Assembly: GCF_002386445.1 (NCBI RefSeq)
Contig: NZ_DGIR01000025.1
Location: 1 to 63,995 of the forward strand
DNA: 63,995 nucleotides
Direction of reading: 5' to 3'
Origin: Pseudomonas sp. UBA4617
GTDB lineage: Bacteria > Pseudomonadota > Gammaproteobacteria > Pseudomonadales > Pseudomonadaceae
Positions 17,839 to 26,726 of the stretch are shown here, one piece after another. How positions within the stretch are numbered: the first letter of the stretch is position 1; every line of letters begins with the position of its first letter. The position numbers and the translations under genes are program-made. Under the pieces are notes generated by a model. That model ran no database searches. It saw nothing but the letters and a program-made list of their open reading frames with translations, and was not told the DNA's origin.

Positions 17839-18465
17839 ATGCCTTTCTCCAATGGTTTTCTCCTCAGTCTTTCCCTGTGCCTGGATATTGGCATCGCCAA
17901 TATCGCCATGATTACCCTGGCCATGCAGCGTGGTTTCCTCCAGGGCTTCTGGCTGGGCCTCGGCACTTGCGTCGGCGACCTGCTGTATGCCATTGCCGCA
18001 CTGGCAGGAATGAGCGTGCTGTTGCAGTTTGAAACCGTGCGCTGGGCGCTGTGGCTGGGTGGCTCGGTGCTGCTGGTGTGGTTCGCGCTGAAAATGCTGC
18101 TCGCCGCATGGCGCGGCGGGCACATGGAAACGCGGGCCGAGGTAGTGCTGGAGTCGGGGTGGCGCGAATTCCTGCGCGGTATCTTTCTGGCCATGTCGTC
18201 GCCCAGCGCCATCCTGTGGTTCGCCGCGGTGGGAGGCGTGCTGATCTCCCGTTCCGGCGGCGGCGGCCCGCTGGAGGCCGGGCTGTTTCTCGGCGGATTC
18301 TTCGCGGCCGGGCTGGTGTGGTGCATCGGTTTGTGTGGCATTGCCAGCCATGGCGGGCGCTTGCTGGGTGACCGCCTGTTGACCTGGTCATACCTGCTGT
18401 CGGCGGCGATCTTCTGCTACTTCGCGGTGTATGTGATTGTGTCGGGGTATCGGGAGTTCGTTTAG
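17839..18465 (+). CDS. LysE family exporter
   Basis: This 208-residue protein has six hydrophobic segments and the LysE/RhtB pattern (FSNGFLLSLSLCLDIGIANI, GFLQGFWLGLGTCVGDLLYA, then SPSAILWFAAVGG). Such proteins export amino acids by proton-driven antiport. I start at 17839; an earlier in-frame start adds a non-membrane stretch and has no better ribosome site. The site before 17839 is itself weak. The substrate cannot be read from sequence. It is followed by the ECF42 module but has its own position upstream of that module's promoter. Confidence 0.85.
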   Translation: MPFSNGFLLSLSLCLDIGIANIAMITLAMQRGFLQGFWLGLGTCVGDLLYAIAALAGMSVLLQFETVRWALWLGGSVLLVWFALKMLLAAWRGGHMETRAEVVLESGWREFLRGIFLAMSSPSAILWFAAVGGVLISRSGGGGPLEAGLFLGGFFAAGLVWCIGLCGIASHGGRLLGDRLLTWSYLLSAAIFCYFAVYVIVSGYREFV

Positions 18466-18513
18466 GCAATTCGGGCCACTGCCGGTGCGAATGTCAGAAA
18501 TACTGCGCGGCCT

Positions 18514-18540
18514 TGTCGATTCCTCCGCGCCCCGTTCGAC
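18514..18540 (+). promoter_or_regulatory. ECF42-type promoter
   Basis: TGTCGA and CGAC are separated by 17 bp. The ECF42 promoter motif known from work on Streptomyces venezuelae is TGTCGA at -35 and CG(A/T)C at -10. The site lies 59 bp before the first gene of the operon whose last gene encodes an ECF42 sigma factor, so autoregulation is likely. Confidence 0.7.
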
Positions 18541-18598
18541 CATGAGTGAAGGCACGCCGCTGGCGGCCACCATCCATGACCTGTCGGAGGAACCCCCG

Positions 18599-19024
18599 AT
18601 GAGCACCGCAGCCGAAACCGAGATTCGCCAACTGATCGAGCGCTGGATGCAGGCCGTGCGCGACCGCGACATCCCCAACATCATTGCCCCTTATGCCGAC
18701 GACATCGTTGCCTTCGATGCCATCCAGGCGCTGCAATTCAAAGGCAAGGCCAACTACCAGGCGCACTGGGAAATGTGCATGGGCTTGTGTACCGGCCCCA
18801 TGGTCTTCGAACTCGCAGAACTTACCGTGCACGCTGCTGGTGACCTGGCCCTGGCCCACTGGCTGAACCGCTGTGGCCCGGCGGACAACGACAGCCAGTG
18901 CGGCTTCATGCGCGCCACCGTGGGCTATCGTCGTCATGGCGGGCAGTGGCAGGTCATCCACGAACACTGGTCGGCACCGTTCGACATGCAGACCCAGAAA
19001 GCGCTGTTCGATCTCAAACCCTGA
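18599..19024 (+). CDS. SnoaL/NTF2-like domain protein of the ECF42 operon
   Basis: This 141-residue protein has the NTF2/SnoaL-like cone fold pattern: an N-terminal helix EIRQLIERWMQAVRDRDI, then a strand-rich region (FDAIQALQFKGKANYQAHWE) and a C-terminal sheet ending QVIHEHWSAPF. Members act as small-molecule enzymes or binding proteins. The ATG at 18599 has GGAGG 8 nt upstream, and the frame's earlier starts lie within the promoter region. It is the first gene after the ECF42 promoter and is followed 44 bp later by the DGPF protein gene. Confidence 0.85.
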   Translation: MSTAAETEIRQLIERWMQAVRDRDIPNIIAPYADDIVAFDAIQALQFKGKANYQAHWEMCMGLCTGPMVFELAELTVHAAGDLALAHWLNRCGPADNDSQCGFMRATVGYRRHGGQWQVIHEHWSAPFDMQTQKALFDLKP

Positions 19025-19068
19025 ACCGTTATCGCCAAACGTACGTTGCCAATGCGCTGGAGACGACC

Positions 19069-19413
19069 ATGAAATACCTGTGCCTGGTGTATTGTGACGA
19101 GGGGCTGCTGCACAGCCTGCCCGACAGCCCGGAAGACACCGAATGCCTGGCGTACGCCGAGTCCATCCAGGGCTCCGGGCGAATGCTGGCGGCCGAAGCG
19201 CTGAAGTCGGTGCAGACTGCCACCACGGTACGCATGCGCAACGGCCAGATGAGCCTGACCGATGGCCCGTTTGCCGAGACCAAGGAGCAACTGGCTGGCT
19301 TCTATCTGGTGGAAGCCCGCGACTTGAACGAGGCGCTGAACATCGCCAAGGGCATCCCCGCCGCCCGGGTCGGCAGTGTCGAGGTGCGGCCAGTGCGTGA
19401 ACTGCAACCCTGA
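19069..19413 (+). CDS. YCII/DGPF domain protein
   Basis: This 114-residue protein belongs to the YCII-related family and contains the name-giving TDGPFAETKEQLAGFYLVEA motif. DGPF proteins are the hallmark partners of ECF42 sigma factors across bacteria, but their biochemical activity remains unknown. The N terminus MKYLCLVYCDEGLL and the ferredoxin-like pattern are typical. GGAG precedes the ATG by about 7 nt. It lies between the NTF2-like and SRPBCC genes, 19 bp before the latter. Confidence 0.92.
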   Translation: MKYLCLVYCDEGLLHSLPDSPEDTECLAYAESIQGSGRMLAAEALKSVQTATTVRMRNGQMSLTDGPFAETKEQLAGFYLVEARDLNEALNIAKGIPAARVGSVEVRPVRELQP

Positions 19414-19432
19414 CAACAACGGAGAAGCCAGC

Positions 19433-19918
19433 ATGAGCCTTGCACTGCCTGCGCAAGCGCAACACGAGTTGTCCATCAGCCGCCTGATCGACGCGCCACC
19501 GGCCAAGGTGTTCCGCGCCTGGACTGAACCCGAGTGGCTGACGCAGTGGTGGGGCCCGCACGGCATGACCACCCCGGAGTGCGAAATGCAGCTGTGGCCC
19601 GGCGGCCTGTTCCGCACGCTGATGCGTGCACCGGACGGCAGCGAGTACCCGAACCAGGGGGTGTTCCTGGAAATTGCCGCGCCGCGTCGGCTGGTGTTCA
19701 CCGATGCCTTCGGCCCGGGCTGGGTGCCCTCGAACAAAGCCTTCATGACCGTGGTAGTCAGTTTTGACGAGGAGCAGGGCAAGACCCGCTACAGCGCCCG
19801 TGCCTGGCACTGGAGCGCCACCGACTGCCGTACCCATGAGGAGATGGGCTTCCACCAGGGCTGGGGAGAAAGCCTGGACCGGCTGGTGGAGGTGGTGACC
19901 CAGCGGATGCCTGACTGA
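19433..19918 (+). CDS. SRPBCC (AHSA1-like) domain protein
   Basis: This 161-residue protein has the START/AHSA1 ligand-binding pattern: LSISRLIDAPPAKVFRAWTE, then WGPHGMTTPECEMQLWPGG, and a C-terminal helix HQGWGESLDRLVEVV. Such proteins bind hydrophobic small molecules or act as Hsp90 co-chaperone-like folds. Its stop codon overlaps the start of the sigma-factor gene (TGATG), so the two are translationally coupled. Conservation of this gene type beside ECF42/DGPF pairs suggests a shared small-molecule response. Confidence 0.9.
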   Translation: MSLALPAQAQHELSISRLIDAPPAKVFRAWTEPEWLTQWWGPHGMTTPECEMQLWPGGLFRTLMRAPDGSEYPNQGVFLEIAAPRRLVFTDAFGPGWVPSNKAFMTVVVSFDEEQGKTRYSARAWHWSATDCRTHEEMGFHQGWGESLDRLVEVVTQRMPD

Positions 19919-21156
19919 TGCTGGCCGTGGCGCAGGTGCGCGGCGAAGTCGAGGCGGTCTACCGGCATGAATCGCGCCGCATCCTGGCGACGCTGATCCG
20001 CCTGCTGGGGGATTTCGACCTGGCCGAGGAGGCCATGCACGATGCCTTTTTCATCGCGGTCGAGCGCTGGCAGCGCGACGGCATACCGGCCAACCCGCGG
20101 GCGTGGCTGGTCTCCACCGGGCGCTTCAAGGCCATCGATGCGCTGCGCCGGCGTGCCCGTTTCGACCGTTCCCAGGCAGACCTGAGCATGTTGCTCGAAG
20201 GCCAGGTCCAGGACCCCGGCGAAGAAGAACTGCTGGCGGACGATCGCCTGCGGCTGATCTTTACCTGCTGCCACCCGGCGTTGTCGGCCGATGCCCAGGT
20301 GCCACTGACCTTGCGCGAAGTCTGCGACCTGACCACCGAGCAGATCGCCCGTGCCTTTCTGCAAAGCCCGGCGACCATTGCCCAGCGCATCGTGCGTGCC
20401 AAGGCCAAGATCCGCGATGCCGGCATCCCCTATCAGGTGCCAGAGCTGAACGAGCTGCCCGAACGCCTGGGCAGCGTGCTGCGGGTGATCTATCTGGTGT
20501 TCAACGAAGGTTATTCGGCATCGTCAGGCGAGGCGCTGTTGCAGCAGGACCTGACTGACGAGGCCATTCGCCTGGCGCGGCTGCTGGTGCAGTTGTTGCC
20601 CGACCCGGAGGCGGTCGGCCTGTTGGCCCTGATGCTGCTGCAGGCGTCCCGGCAGCGGGCACGTACCGATGGCCAGGGCAACCTGGTGGTGCTGGAGCAG
20701 CAGGACCGCAGCCTGTGGGACCAACAGCGCATTGCCGAAGGCTGCGAACTGGTGCGCCAGGCCCTGCAAAGCCGGGGGTTCGGCGCCTATACCGTACAGG
20801 CGGCGATTGCGGCGGTGCATGCCGAAGCGGCCACGGCCGAGGCCACCGACTGGGCCGAGATCGTCGGGCTGTATGACGTGCTGCAGCGGCACTGGCCGTC
20901 GGCTGTGGTGGCCCTGAACCGGGCTGTGGCACTGGCGAAGCGCGACGGGCCGGAGGTCGGCCTGCGCGAAATCGAAGGGATTCTGGCGCGGGGGGAACTG
21001 CTGGATTACCACCTGGCACATGCGGCGCGGGCCGAGCTGCATTTTCAGCTGGGGCAAGTGGAGCAAGCGCGCGCGGCCTGGCGCCAGGCGCTGGCGCTGA
21101 CCCGGCAGGAGCCGGAGCGCAGGCATATCGAGCGGCGGTTACAGGCGATCGAATGA
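19918..21156 (+). CDS. ECF42-type RNA polymerase sigma factor with C-terminal TPR-like extension
   Basis: This 412-residue protein has a sigma-70 region 2 (ILATLIRLLGDFDLAEEAMH, DAFFIAVERW) and region 4 (about 105-170, with TTEQIARAFLQSPATIAQRI) followed by a C-terminal extension of about 230 residues, the DUF6596/TPR-like domain that defines ECF42. In this group the extension replaces an anti-sigma factor and is needed for activity. No anti-sigma gene is nearby. It is translated from an ATG overlapping the SRPBCC stop codon. Its own promoter type is present upstream of the operon, so it probably regulates itself. Confidence 0.92.
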   Translation: MLAVAQVRGEVEAVYRHESRRILATLIRLLGDFDLAEEAMHDAFFIAVERWQRDGIPANPRAWLVSTGRFKAIDALRRRARFDRSQADLSMLLEGQVQDPGEEELLADDRLRLIFTCCHPALSADAQVPLTLREVCDLTTEQIARAFLQSPATIAQRIVRAKAKIRDAGIPYQVPELNELPERLGSVLRVIYLVFNEGYSASSGEALLQQDLTDEAIRLARLLVQLLPDPEAVGLLALMLLQASRQRARTDGQGNLVVLEQQDRSLWDQQRIAEGCELVRQALQSRGFGAYTVQAAIAAVHAEAATAEATDWAEIVGLYDVLQRHWPSAVVALNRAVALAKRDGPEVGLREIEGILARGELLDYHLAHAARAELHFQLGQVEQARAAWRQALALTRQEPERRHIERRLQAIE

Positions 21157-21165
21157 GGTTTGCTG

Positions 21166-21266
21166 TACCGGCCTCTTCGCGGGTAAACCCGCTCCCACAA
21201 GGACCTCACAGCATTCAGCCTTGATGCGATCCTGTGGCAGCGGTTTTACCCGCGAAGAGGCCGGTA
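21166..21266. repeat. REP pair, P. putida type
   Basis: A perfect 22-bp inverted repeat (21166-21187 and 21245-21266, core TACCGGCCTCTTCGCGGG) with further imperfect symmetry inside. It lies between the convergent ends of the sigma-factor gene and phaJ1. Confidence 0.85.
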
Positions 21267-21282
21267 CTGGCTACATCAGACT

Positions 21283-21753
21283 TCAGCTAGCGACAAAATT
21301 CGGCGGCGAAACCAGCTCGACGGTCTGCTGTTTGCGCGGCGCCAGGATCTCGGCTTCACCTTCGACCACCAGCTCATCGTTCTGGTTGTACACATTGGTG
21401 GCGATACGCACCTTGAACTTGGGCAGTTTCTCGAGAATTTCCAGGCGCACGGTCAGGCTGTCACCAATCTTCACCGGCTTCTGAAAGCTCATTTTCTGGC
21501 CCAGGTAGATGGTGCCAGGGCCAGGCAGGGTGCAGGCCACAGCGGCGCTGATCAGCGCGCCACTGAACATGCCGTGGGCAATGCGCTCGCGGAACATGCT
21601 CTTGGCGGCGAATTCGGCATCCAGGTGCACCGGGTTGTGGTCACCGGACATCGCGGCGAACAGCTGGATATCACGTTCTTCAACGGACTTCTGGTATTCG
21701 GCCTTCTGGCCGACTTCGAGGGCTTCGTAGGGCGTATTGGTGACCTGGGTCAT
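21283..21753 (-). CDS. phaJ1: (R)-specific enoyl-CoA hydratase (MaoC family)
   Basis: PhaJ hydrates trans-2-enoyl-CoA from beta-oxidation to (R)-3-hydroxyacyl-CoA, the monomer for polyhydroxyalkanoate synthesis. The 156-residue protein closely follows the PhaJ1 pattern I know from P. aeruginosa (PYEALEVGQKAEY, ERDIQLFAAMSGDHNPVHLD, RIAHGMFSGALISAA). The hydratase pair would be Asp38 and His43. AAGGA lies 7 nt before the ATG at 21753; earlier codons of the frame are discarded. It is 34 bp downstream of the hydrolase gene, probably in one operon, and both face away from fadD2-fadD1. Confidence 0.88.
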   Translation of the reverse strand: MTQVTNTPYEALEVGQKAEYQKSVEERDIQLFAAMSGDHNPVHLDAEFAAKSMFRERIAHGMFSGALISAAVACTLPGPGTIYLGQKMSFQKPVKIGDSLTVRLEILEKLPKFKVRIATNVYNQNDELVVEGEAEILAPRKQQTVELVSPPNFVAS

Positions 21754-21787
21754 CGGGGCTTCCTTAAAGGGCGGGCGAGGGCGCCTA

Positions 21788-22732
21788 TCATTCGCTGCGG
21801 GCAGGCCGGCCAAGGGCCAGCGCCTGTTCGAGCCAGGCGAGAATATCGCCAGTGACCTCGTCTCGATTGAGCTCGTTGAGCACTTCATGCCGCGCCTCGG
21901 GGTAGAGGCGCAGCTGTACATGTCGATTGCCGGTCGCGCGCAGGGCGTCGGCCAGTCGGGTGAGACGCTTGCCGGCACTGACCGGATCACATTCACCCCC
22001 GATCACCAGCAGCGGCAGGTTCGGATCGATCTGCGCGAGGTTACCCGGCTGGCTGATCTGCGCCAAGCCTTGCAGCAAGTCGAGCCATAACTGGTTGCTG
22101 CAGCGGAAGCCGCACAACGGGTCGTTGACGTACAGGTCGACCTGCGTCGGGTCGCGGCTGAGCCAGTCGAATGCCGTGCGGTTGGGCTTGAAGGCCTTGT
22201 TGAACGAGCCGAACGACAACCATTCGATCAGCGCGCTCTTGCCCAGCGGCCCCTGGCGCCAGGCTTCCAGCCGGGCAATCAGCCGCGCCACACGGTACAG
22301 CATTGCCGGTTGGTAGTTGGAGCCACTGAGGATCGCCCCATGCAGGCTGCCGCTGTGGTGCAGCAGGTAGGCCTGGGCGATGTAGCTGCCCATGCTGTGG
22401 CCGAACAGGAATAACGGCGTGCCCGGGTACTGCTGGCCGATGTGCTGGGCCAGCAGCCCGAGATCATTGACCACGGCATCCCAGCCATGATGGCGGGCGA
22501 ACAGGCCGAGACTGCCCAGTTCGGCGGTGCGCCCGTGGCCGCGCTGGTCGGCGGCGAACAGGGCGAAGCCAGCCTTGCTCAAAGCCTGGCCTAGAGGCTG
22601 GTAGCGCCCAGCATGCTCGGCCATGCCGTGGGCCAGCAGCACCACCGCCTTGACCGGCGAAGCCGGCAGCCATTGGTGCACGTACAGGCTGCAGTGCTCG
22701 CTGGCAGGCAGCCAGAAGGCGTCGTGAGGCAT
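21788..22732 (-). CDS. Alpha/beta hydrolase, monoacylglycerol-lipase-like
   Basis: This 314-residue hydrolase has the serine-hydrolase fold: oxyanion segment VVLLAHGMAEHAGRY, nucleophile GHSMGSY, an acidic residue in GGECDPVS and the catalytic histidine in ARHEVLNE. The pattern is that of monoglyceride lipases (Hydrolase_4), which release free fatty acid from lipid. AAGGA lies 7 nt before the ATG. It precedes phaJ1 in the same direction and diverges from the acyl-CoA synthetase pair, so a role in supplying fatty acids for activation is plausible but inferred. Confidence 0.85.
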   Translation of the reverse strand: MPHDAFWLPASEHCSLYVHQWLPASPVKAVVLLAHGMAEHAGRYQPLGQALSKAGFALFAADQRGHGRTAELGSLGLFARHHGWDAVVNDLGLLAQHIGQQYPGTPLFLFGHSMGSYIAQAYLLHHSGSLHGAILSGSNYQPAMLYRVARLIARLEAWRQGPLGKSALIEWLSFGSFNKAFKPNRTAFDWLSRDPTQVDLYVNDPLCGFRCSNQLWLDLLQGLAQISQPGNLAQIDPNLPLLVIGGECDPVSAGKRLTRLADALRATGNRHVQLRLYPEARHEVLNELNRDEVTGDILAWLEQALALGRPARSE

Positions 22733-22951
22733 GGCGGGTCCTTGTGCGCACGGTTACCCGAACAGTGTATGCACAACCGGCCGGATTGCAGGAAGGGCAC
22801 AAATAAGATTCACAATGTTAATGGCGGCACTTGGCGTATATGCCACCTTGGGCTTACCTGCTAACGTCGGTTCAACGCCTTTTCGCTTTCGGGCGGGCAG
22901 GTAAAAGGATGACAGGACACACAATGGGTCCCGGCAGAGGAACAATAATAA

Positions 22952-24640
22952 ATGCAAGCCGAATTCTGGAACGACAAGCGCCCGGCGGGCGTGCCTTCCA
23001 CCATTGACATCAATGCCTACGCCTCGGTCATCGAGGTGTTCGAGCGCTCCTGCAAGCGCTTTGCCGACCGCCCGGCCTTCAGCAACCTGGGCGTGACCCT
23101 GAGCTACGCGGACCTGGAGCGCCATTCGGCGGCCTTCGCCGCCTGGTTGCAGCAGCATACCGACCTCAAGCCGGGTGACCGCATCGCGGTGCAACTGCCC
23201 AACGTGCTGCAGTACCCGATCGCCGTGTTCGGCGCCCTGCGTGCGGGCCTGGTCGTGGTCAATACCAACCCGCTGTACACCGAACGCGAGATGCGCCACC
23301 AGTTCAAGGACAGCGGCGCGCGTGCGCTGGTGTACCTGAACATGTTCGGCAGGCGCGTGCAGGAAGTGCTGCCCGATACCGGCATCGAGTACCTGATCGA
23401 GGCGAAGATGGGTGACCTGTTGCCCGCTGCCAAGGGCTGGCTGGTCAACACCGTGGTCGACAAACTGAAGAAAATGGTTCCGGCCTACCGGCTGCCGCAG
23501 GCGGTGTCGTTCAAACAGGTGTTGCGCCAGGGCCGTGTGCTGTCAGCCAAGCCGGTGCCGCTGAGCCTGGGCGACATTGCCGTGCTGCAATACACCGGCG
23601 GCACCACAGGGCTGGCCAAGGGCGCCATGCTCACCCACGGCAACCTGGTGGCCAACATGCTGCAGGTGCTGGCCTGTTTCTCGCAGCACGGGCCGGACGG
23701 GCAGAAGCTGATCAGGGAAGGCCAGGAAGTGATGATCGCACCGCTGCCGCTGTACCACATCTATGCCTTTACCGCGAACTGCATGTGCATGATGGTAACC
23801 GGCAACCACAACGTGTTGATCACCAACCCGCGCGATATTTCCGGCTTCATCAAGGAACTGGGCAAGTGGCGGTTCACGGCCTTGCTGGGCCTGAACACCC
23901 TGTTCGTTGCACTGATGAACCACCCGGGCTTCCGCCAGCTCGACTTCTCGGCGCTGAAAGTCACCAACTCGGGCGGCACCGCGCTGGTCAAGGCCACTGC
24001 CGAGCGCTGGGAAAGCCTGACCGGCTGCCGCATCGTCGAAGGCTACGGCCTGACCGAAACCTCGCCGGTGGCCAGCACCAACCCCTACGGCCAGCTGGCG
24101 CGCCTGGGCACGGTGGGCATCCCGGTGGTGGGCACCGCCTTCAAGGTGATCGACGATGACGGCAACGAGCTGCCGCTGGGCGAGCGGGGCGAGCTTTGCA
24201 TCAAGGGCCCACAGGTGATGAAGGGCTATTGGCAGCAGCCCGAGGCCACCGCGCAGGCCCTGGATGCAGACGGCTGGTTCAAGACCGGCGATATTGCGGT
24301 AATAGACCCCGACGGCTTCACCCGCATCGTCGACCGCAAGAAGGACATGATCATCGTCTCCGGGTTCAACGTGTACCCCAACGAGATCGAAGACGTGGTC
24401 ATGGGCCACCCCAAGGTGGCCAACTGCGCAGCCATCGGCGTTCCGGACGAGCATTCCGGCGAGGCGGTGAAGTTGTTCGTGGTGCCGCGCGAGGGCGGGT
24501 TGAGCTTGGATGAACTGAAGGCGTACTGCAAGGCCAACTTCACTGGCTACAAGGTGCCCAAGCACATCGTGTTGCGCGACTCGTTGCCGATGACGCCGGT
24601 GGGCAAGATTCTGCGGCGGGAGTTGCGCGACATGGCCTGA
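22952..24640 (+). CDS. fadD2: Long-chain acyl-CoA synthetase
   Basis: This 562-residue AMP-forming ligase activates fatty acids to acyl-CoA at the inner membrane for beta-oxidation. Motifs are present in order: YTGGTTGLAKGAMLTH (ATP loop), GYGLTETSPV, DGWFKTGDIAV, the hinge region DRKKDMIIVSGFNVYPNEIE, and the catalytic lysine region in TPVGKILRREL. The first of a tandem pair with fadD1 mirrors the fadD2-fadD1 arrangement of P. aeruginosa. AGAGGAA lies about 9 nt before the ATG. I found no clear PsrA-type box upstream. Confidence 0.92.
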   Translation: MQAEFWNDKRPAGVPSTIDINAYASVIEVFERSCKRFADRPAFSNLGVTLSYADLERHSAAFAAWLQQHTDLKPGDRIAVQLPNVLQYPIAVFGALRAGLVVVNTNPLYTEREMRHQFKDSGARALVYLNMFGRRVQEVLPDTGIEYLIEAKMGDLLPAAKGWLVNTVVDKLKKMVPAYRLPQAVSFKQVLRQGRVLSAKPVPLSLGDIAVLQYTGGTTGLAKGAMLTHGNLVANMLQVLACFSQHGPDGQKLIREGQEVMIAPLPLYHIYAFTANCMCMMVTGNHNVLITNPRDISGFIKELGKWRFTALLGLNTLFVALMNHPGFRQLDFSALKVTNSGGTALVKATAERWESLTGCRIVEGYGLTETSPVASTNPYGQLARLGTVGIPVVGTAFKVIDDDGNELPLGERGELCIKGPQVMKGYWQQPEATAQALDADGWFKTGDIAVIDPDGFTRIVDRKKDMIIVSGFNVYPNEIEDVVMGHPKVANCAAIGVPDEHSGEAVKLFVVPREGGLSLDELKAYCKANFTGYKVPKHIVLRDSLPMTPVGKILRRELRDMA

Positions 24641-24656
24641 CCCGCGCTGGCTTGGT

Positions 24657-24733
24657 CGCGGGGGAACCCGCTGCCACAGGTACTGAACAGGCTCGAAGGG
24701 CTGTGAGGTCCTGTGGCAGCGGGCTACTCCGCG
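24657..24733. repeat. Degenerate REP pair
   Basis: 24657-24680 and 24710-24733 face each other as an imperfect 24-bp inverted repeat built around CCCGCTGCCACAGG. It resembles a decayed REP pair and lies just after the fadD2 stop codon, inside the 356-bp gap before fadD1. Confidence 0.55.
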
Positions 24734-24799
24734 ATTGCTGGAAAACCGCTCTAACAGGCTGCTTGCAGCCCGATCTGCGACATTTTGGATAAATACTCT

Positions 24800-24833
24800 A
24801 AAAATGACTTGTATTGTTCATTGAGTCATTTTT
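24800..24833. promoter_or_regulatory. AT-rich 10-bp inverted repeat upstream of fadD1
   Basis: AAAAATGACT and its exact complement are separated by 14 nt. It lies about 165-195 bp before the fadD1 start. It lacks the GC stem of a terminator, so an operator for a dimeric regulator is more likely; the regulator is unknown. The remaining intergenic sequence holds no other feature I can support. Confidence 0.4.
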
Positions 24834-24996
24834 GTGACCGTAAGGCCTACTTTGGCCCCTAGGCGACCCCAGGTAAAGCTGTTACTCTCGGCCCGCTTTC
24901 AGATGATCCGGTTTGCAACGAGCCGTCATCCCATATCAATAATAAGCGCATCGACGCGTGAATCGAACTTCGCTGTTGCTGAAGGAGTGGGCTTCC

Positions 24997-26694
24997 ATGA
25001 TCGAACATTTTTGGAAGGATAAGTACCCAGCCGGGATTACGGCGGAAATCAATCCTGACGAATTCCCCAATATCCAGGCGGTACTCAAGCAATCCTGCCA
25101 ACGCTTTGCCGACAAACCGGCCTTTAGCAACCTGGGCAAGACTATCACCTATGGCGAGCTCTATGCGCTGTCCGGGGCGTTTGCCGCCTGGCTGCAACAG
25201 CATACCGACCTCAAGCCGGGTGACCGCATTGCCGTGCAGTTGCCCAACGTCCTGCAATACCCGGTAGCGGTGTTCGGCGCCATGCGTGCCGGGCTGGTCG
25301 TGGTCAACACCAACCCGCTGTATACCGCGCGGGAGATGGAACACCAGTTCAACGACTCCGGGGCCAAGGCCCTGGTGTGTCTGGCCAACATGGCCCACCT
25401 GGCCGAGAAGGTGGTGCCCAAGACCCAGGTCAGGCATGTCATCGTCACCGAAGTGGCCGACCTGCTGCCGCCACTCAAGCGCCTGCTGATCAACAGCGTG
25501 ATCAAGTACGTGAAGAAGATGGTGCCGGCCTACCACCTGCCGCATGCCGTACGCTTCAACGACGCACTGGCGCTGGGCAAGGGCCAGCCGGTGACCGAGG
25601 CCAACCCGCAAGCCAACGACGTGGCGGTGCTGCAGTACACCGGTGGTACCACCGGCGTGGCCAAGGGCGCGATGCTGACCCACCGCAACCTGGTGGCCAA
25701 CATGCTGCAGTGCCGGGCGCTGATGGGCTCGAACCTGCACGAAGGCTGCGAAATCCTCATCACTCCGTTGCCGCTGTACCATATCTACGCCTTTACCTTC
25801 CACTGCATGGCAATGATGCTGATCGGTAACCACAACGTGCTGATCAGCAACCCGCGTGACCTGCCGGCGATGGTCAAGGAGCTGGGCAAGTGGAAGTTCA
25901 GCGGCTTCGTCGGCCTCAACACGCTGTTCGTTGCCCTGTGCAACAACGAGGCCTTCCGTGCCTTGGACTTCTCCGCGCTGAAGATCACCCTGTCCGGCGG
26001 CATGGCCCTGCAATTGAGCGTGGCCGAACGCTGGAAAGCCGTGACCGGCTGCGCCATCTGCGAAGGTTACGGCATGACCGAGACCAGCCCGGTGGCCGCA
26101 GTGAACCCCTCGGAAGCCAACCAGGTCGGCACCATCGGTATCCCGGTACCCTCGACCCTGTGCAAGGTGATCGATGACGCAGGCCACGAACTGCCGTTGG
26201 GCGAGGTGGGTGAGCTGTGCGTCAAGGGCCCGCAGGTGATGAAGGGGTACTGGCAGCGCGAGGACGCCACGGCCGAGATCCTCGACAGTGAGGGCTGGCT
26301 GAAGACCGGCGATATCGCGGTGATCCAGCCGGACGGCTACATGCGCATCGTCGACCGCAAGAAGGACATGATCCTGGTCTCGGGTTTCAACGTGTACCCC
26401 AACGAACTGGAAGATGTGCTGGCGGCCCTGCCGGGCGTATTGCAGTGCGCGGCCATCGGTGTGCCGGACGAGAAGTCGGGCGAGGTGATCAAGGTGTTCG
26501 TCGTGGTCAAGCCGGGCATGACCGTGACCAAGGAGCAGGTAATGGAGCACATGCGCGCCAACGTTACCGGCTACAAGGTACCGCGCCAGATCGAGTTCCG
26601 CGACGCGCTGCCGACGACCAACGTGGGCAAGATCCTGCGCCGTGAACTGCGTGACGAAGAGCTGACGAAGCAGGGCCTGAAGAAGATCGCCTGA
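24997..26694 (+). CDS. fadD1: Long-chain acyl-CoA synthetase
   Basis: This 565-residue protein is the second acyl-CoA synthetase of the tandem, with the same motif order as fadD2 (YTGGTTGVAKGAMLTH, GYGMTETSPV, EGWLKTGDIAV, DRKKDMILVSGFNVYPNELE). The start at 24997 has AAGGAG 9 nt upstream; a GTG 39 bp earlier has no ribosome site. The two copies differ most in the N-terminal third and at the C terminus (here LTKQGLKKIA), as expected for paralogues with different chain-length preferences or regulation. It has its own 356-bp upstream region with an inverted repeat. Confidence 0.93.
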   Translation: MIEHFWKDKYPAGITAEINPDEFPNIQAVLKQSCQRFADKPAFSNLGKTITYGELYALSGAFAAWLQQHTDLKPGDRIAVQLPNVLQYPVAVFGAMRAGLVVVNTNPLYTAREMEHQFNDSGAKALVCLANMAHLAEKVVPKTQVRHVIVTEVADLLPPLKRLLINSVIKYVKKMVPAYHLPHAVRFNDALALGKGQPVTEANPQANDVAVLQYTGGTTGVAKGAMLTHRNLVANMLQCRALMGSNLHEGCEILITPLPLYHIYAFTFHCMAMMLIGNHNVLISNPRDLPAMVKELGKWKFSGFVGLNTLFVALCNNEAFRALDFSALKITLSGGMALQLSVAERWKAVTGCAICEGYGMTETSPVAAVNPSEANQVGTIGIPVPSTLCKVIDDAGHELPLGEVGELCVKGPQVMKGYWQREDATAEILDSEGWLKTGDIAVIQPDGYMRIVDRKKDMILVSGFNVYPNELEDVLAALPGVLQCAAIGVPDEKSGEVIKVFVVVKPGMTVTKEQVMEHMRANVTGYKVPRQIEFRDALPTTNVGKILRRELRDEELTKQGLKKIA

Positions 26695-26726
26695 TCCTCT
26701 GAATCTTCGCTGGCTTTACCGGCCTT

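Noticed and set aside
22733..22951. PsrA or FadR site before fadD2
   Set aside because: No GAAAC-N4-GTTTC-like palindrome is present; the TTACCTGC/GCAGGTAA pair there is separated by 35 nt and looks incidental.
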